Origin: Stenotrophomonas oahuensis
Lineage (GTDB): Bacteria; Pseudomonadota; Gammaproteobacteria; Xanthomonadales; Xanthomonadaceae
Direction: 5' to 3'
DNA: 64,000 nucleotides
Assembly: GCF_031834595.1 (NCBI RefSeq)
Contig: NZ_CP115541.1
Span: 1,895,001 to 1,959,000, forward strand
The notes beneath the pieces are model-generated. The model was not told the origin of the DNA. It saw only the letters and a list, made by a program, of their open reading frames with translations, and did not search any database. The translations under genes were made by a program, and so were the position numbers. Below, one piece after another: positions 61,510 through 64,000 of this stretch (position 1 is its first letter; each line of letters opens with the position of its first letter).

Positions 61510-62404
61510 TGCCCACCTGCAGCAGGCGGGTGAAGTGGGTGATCAGCGGGGAAGGGCTGCCACGCCGGCAGGCCACGTGCACTTCCGAACTGGCCGCGCG
61601 ATCACTCAGCGGCACAAAGCGTGCGCCCTCCACATGGATATGGCTGCACGACGCCGGCAACACGGTCACGCCCAGCCCCGAAGCCGCCAGACTGATCAGC
61701 GTGGACGCCTCACCCGCTTCCTGGATGATGCGCGGAGTAAAGCCCGCACTACGGCACAGCGCGATGAAGTGATCGTGGATGCCGGCACCCACTTCGCGCA
61801 GAAAGCCCACGAACGGTTCATGCGCGAACTGGCGCAATGCAATCGGCGTTCCTTCCGGAACACCGCGCAGCAGCGGGTGCTGGTCATTCACCACCAGTGC
61901 CAGCGGATCGCTGAACAACTTGCGTGACATCAGTGTGGTTGGCAGCGCCCGCTTACGGATCAGCCCTACGTCCAGCTCATTAGCGACCAGCGCATCAATC
62001 TGCTGCAGGGTGTTCATCTCGCGCAGCTTCAACAGCACCTGCGGAAACTGCTGGCGATACGCAAAGATCGCGCGCGGAATCTGCGTGGACAGTGGCGTCG
62101 CACGGGTGAGCCCGATCCGCAATTCACCAGTCTCGCCTCGCTGCGCGCGCTGGGTGAGTTCAATCGCCTGGTCCACCCGCGCCAACGCCTCGGTGGCCTG
62201 TGCCTGCAGCACGCGTCCAGCCTCGGTGAGTTCCACCCGCCGGTTGCTGCGCACGAACAGGCGCGCGCCGAGCAGTGTTTCCAGCTGCCGGATCTGCTGG
62301 CTCAGCGGTGGCTGGGACATGCCCAGCCGTTCGGCGGCGCGGCCGAAGTGCAGGGTATCGGCCACGGCCAGAAAGTAGCGCAGGTGGCGCAGTTCAATCG
62401 ACAT
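61499..62404 (-). CDS. LysR family regulator (likely partner of the MFS gene)
   Basis: Encodes 301 residues. MSIELRHLRYFLAVADTLHF and GMSQPPLSQQIRQLETLLG form the DNA-binding domain; the substrate domain starts with TGELRIGLTRATPLS. It overlaps the end of the MFS gene by 11 bases on the other strand and starts 8 bases after the stop of the upstream LysR gene, so the two LysR genes are probably on one transcript. It is the most likely regulator of the MFS exporter. Confidence 0.88.
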   Translation of the reverse strand: MSIELRHLRYFLAVADTLHFGRAAERLGMSQPPLSQQIRQLETLLGARLFVRSNRRVELTEAGRVLQAQATEALARVDQAIELTQRAQRGETGELRIGLTRATPLSTQIPRAIFAYRQQFPQVLLKLREMNTLQQIDALVANELDVGLIRKRALPTTLMSRKLFSDPLALVVNDQHPLLRGVPEGTPIALRQFAHEPFVGFLREVGAGIHDHFIALCRSAGFTPRIIQEAGEASTLISLAASGLGVTVLPASCSHIHVEGARFVPLSDRAASSEVHVACRRGSPSPLITHFTRLLQVGING

Positions 62405-62412
62405 GAGCGCCT

Positions 62413-63381
62413 TCAGCGTTCCGAGTGTCCGCTTTCATCATAGCTGCGCGGACTGAACAGGTCCGGCTGGATCAGCTCGATGAAGGCGCGTGCCTGCGGT
62501 GACAGGAAGCGGCCGCGGCGCACGATCACCCCGTAGCTGCGCTCGGGGAACCAGGTGCTCATCGAGCGCGTCACCAGCCGGTCGCGGTCGGCCTCGTTCA
62601 AACACAGCGCCGGCACGATCGAAATGCCCATGCCCATCGCCACGTACTGTTTGATCACTTCCCAGCCGCCCACCTCCAGCGCCACCGTGTACGGCATGCG
62701 CTGGCGCTGGAACACCTGGTCGACCAGCCGGTAGGTGATCTGGCGCTTGGGCGGCAGCACCAGCGGGTAGGCCGAGATCGCCTCCAGAGTCAGCTCGGGC
62801 AGTTTGGCCAGGGGGTGATCGGGCGGGGCAATCAGCACCTGCTCGAAGCGGTAAGCCGGGGCGTAGGTCAGGTCGGCCGGCACTTCGGTCATCGAGCCCA
62901 CCGCCAGGTCGGCCGCATCACTGCGCAGCAGGTCGGTGCCGTCGGCGCTGATCGCGTTGTGCAGGGTCAGGCGCACGTCCGGATGGCGCTGGCGGAAGCG
63001 CTCCACGATGCGCGGCAGCAGGTACAGGATGGTCGAGCTGTTGGCGGCGATGTTGAGTTCGCCGGCATCGAGCCCCTTCACCTTGTCGCGGAAGCTGGCC
63101 TCCAGCCCGTCCAGGCTCTCGACCAGCGGCTGGGCCATCTCGAACAGCAACTGGCCCTCGCGGCTGGGCACCAGGCGGCGGCCACTGCGCTCGAACAACA
63201 CCACCCCCAGCTCCCGTTCCAGCGCCTGCAACTGCTGGCTCACCGCCGGCTGGCTGACGAACAGCGCCTCAGCCGCCCGTGAGACTGAGCCCAGCCGCAC
63301 CACCTGGCAGAACGCCCGCAGCGGTTTCAGTCGATCGGATTTGTAGGAAAAACGGGGACTTGCAGACCGCGATGTAGGCAT
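62413..63381 (-). CDS. LysR family regulator divergent from aceB (CysB-like type)
   Basis: 322 residues from ATG 63381. DNA-binding part RLKPLRAFCQVVRLGSVSRA, VSQPAVSQQLQALERELG; then the ligand domain (ANSSTILYLLPRIVERFRQR). The start region has about 15 extra basic residues (PTSRSASPRFSYKSDR). It is divergent from malate synthase with 108 bases between and a palindrome inside; it probably senses an acetate/glyoxylate-related signal for aceB. Co-transcribed with the second LysR gene. Confidence 0.85.
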   Translation of the reverse strand: MPTSRSASPRFSYKSDRLKPLRAFCQVVRLGSVSRAAEALFVSQPAVSQQLQALERELGVVLFERSGRRLVPSREGQLLFEMAQPLVESLDGLEASFRDKVKGLDAGELNIAANSSTILYLLPRIVERFRQRHPDVRLTLHNAISADGTDLLRSDAADLAVGSMTEVPADLTYAPAYRFEQVLIAPPDHPLAKLPELTLEAISAYPLVLPPKRQITYRLVDQVFQRQRMPYTVALEVGGWEVIKQYVAMGMGISIVPALCLNEADRDRLVTRSMSTWFPERSYGVIVRRGRFLSPQARAFIELIQPDLFSPRSYDESGHSER

Positions 63382-63393
63382 GGCGTCACGACT

Positions 63394-63408
63394 ATAAGTT
63401 GAACTTAT
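63394..63408. promoter_or_regulatory. Perfect LysR-type palindrome in the LysR-aceB intergenic region
   Basis: ATAAGTT-G-AACTTAT is a perfect 7+7 inverted repeat containing a T-N11-A LysR box. It lies 12 bases upstream of the LysR ATG and 81 bases before aceB. Confidence 0.6.
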
Positions 63409-63489
63409 CAAACGCATTGCAATAACTGTTTTGTCAAATACCACACTCCGGCGCACGGTGGAGTCCACCCCGCATCGCAGGAGTTGGAC

Positions 63490-64000
63490 ATGTCCGCTGT
63501 CGCCGCCTTCGCCACGCCCCAGCCCACCCCGGCCGATGCACCGGCCACGCCGGGCATTGCCCTGACCACCCAGCTGGCCGGTCAGTCGGCCCTGCTGCCG
63601 GCGGGGGTACTGGCGCTGCTGGTGTCGCTGCATCGTGCGGTGGAGCCGGAACGCCAGCGCCGCCTGCAGGCGCGCCGCGAGCGCCAGGCCCGCTTCGACG
63701 CCGGCGAGCTGCCGGACTTCCGTGCCGACACCGCCGCCCTCCGCGCCGACGACTGGAAGGTCGCGCCGATCCCGGACGCGCTGCAGGACCGCCGCGTGGA
63801 GATCACCGGGCCGACCGACCCGAAGATGGTGATCAACGCGCTGAACTCGGGGGCCAAGGTGTTCATGGCCGATTTCGAGGACTCCACCGCCCCGGCCTGG
63901 CGCAACGTGCTGGCCGGCCAGCAGGCGCTGATCGGCGCGGTGCGCGGCGACCTGACCTTCACCGGCCCCAGCGTGGACGGCAAGCCGGGCAAGCACTACG
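63490..64000 (+). CDS. aceB: Malate synthase A, 5' part only
   Basis: Runs off the window end; the first 170 residues are visible. ATG at 63490 with CAGGAG upstream. ITGPTDPKMVINALNSGAKV and FMADFEDSTAPAWRNVLAGQ match malate synthase A, which makes malate from glyoxylate and acetyl-CoA in the glyoxylate shunt. The active-site residues that follow in the family are beyond the window. It is divergent from a LysR gene that may regulate it. Confidence 0.9.
   Translation, partial: MSAVAAFATPQPTPADAPATPGIALTTQLAGQSALLPAGVLALLVSLHRAVEPERQRRLQARRERQARFDAGELPDFRADTAALRADDWKVAPIPDALQDRRVEITGPTDPKMVINALNSGAKVFMADFEDSTAPAWRNVLAGQQALIGAVRGDLTFTGPSVDGKPGKHY

Overview
The window is high-GC, densely coded bacterial chromosome, most likely from Stenotrophomonas (Xanthomonadaceae). 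Three things point there: a split oleA-oleB / oleC-oleD olefin locus whose OleA residues line up with the Xanthomonas enzyme, many GTAG-headed palindromic repeats of the SMAG/REP type known from S. maltophilia, and a broken type IV secretion (X-Tfe type) lipase effector with a Xanthomonadaceae-style Q-rich tail. No rRNA, tRNA, CRISPR array or intact insertion sequence was seen.

Layout. 1-6.4 kb: small stress/metabolic genes with divergent regulators (Rof-like protein, AhpD-like protein + AraC, SDR + LysR, two alpha/beta hydrolases, HD hydrolase). 6.4-10.9 kb: a lower-GC accessory patch of orphan genes separated by SMAG repeats, ending in a MazF-type toxin-antitoxin pair. 10.9-15.9 kb: TetR-controlled RND efflux operon with two palindromic operators. 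16.2-20.7 kb: TonB-dependent receptor coupled to a Tat-exported phospholipase C behind a candidate Pho box. 20.8-23.7 kb: TPP-riboswitch-controlled thiamine uptake operon (TonB receptor + PnuT-like permease). 23.8-29.2 kb: EvgA-like response regulator coupled to an APH-fold kinase, divergent from a 1197-residue EvgS/BvgS-like hybrid kinase. 29.3-33.3 kb: ETF-quinone oxidoreductase with a coupled lipoprotein cytochrome c, an acetyltransferase and glutaryl-CoA dehydrogenase. 33.3-38.1 kb: TrmL, a secreted VRPT-repeat protein, an M16 peptidase and a DUF4156 lipoprotein. 38.2-45.3 kb: the ole locus, interrupted by a LysR/AEC-transporter pair and a YkgJ protein. 45.4-52.9 kb: housekeeping (DUF1328, UbiJ-UbiB-TruC, DUF2059, ArfB, acyltransferase, Dcp). 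52.9-59.2 kb: second accessory patch: low-complexity DNA, the broken lipase effector with a candidate immunity gene, a SymE-like/RHH-like pair, a gene-poor repeat-rich stretch, and two degenerate AroQ-like paralogues. 59.4-64 kb: signal peptidase I, MFS exporter, two tandem LysR genes and the start of malate synthase aceB.

Recurring themes are overlapping (ATGA/GTGA) coupled gene pairs, divergent regulator-target pairs with visible palindromes, and GTAG-headed repeats lying directly on gene ends; in three genes the TAG of the repeat head is itself the stop codon.
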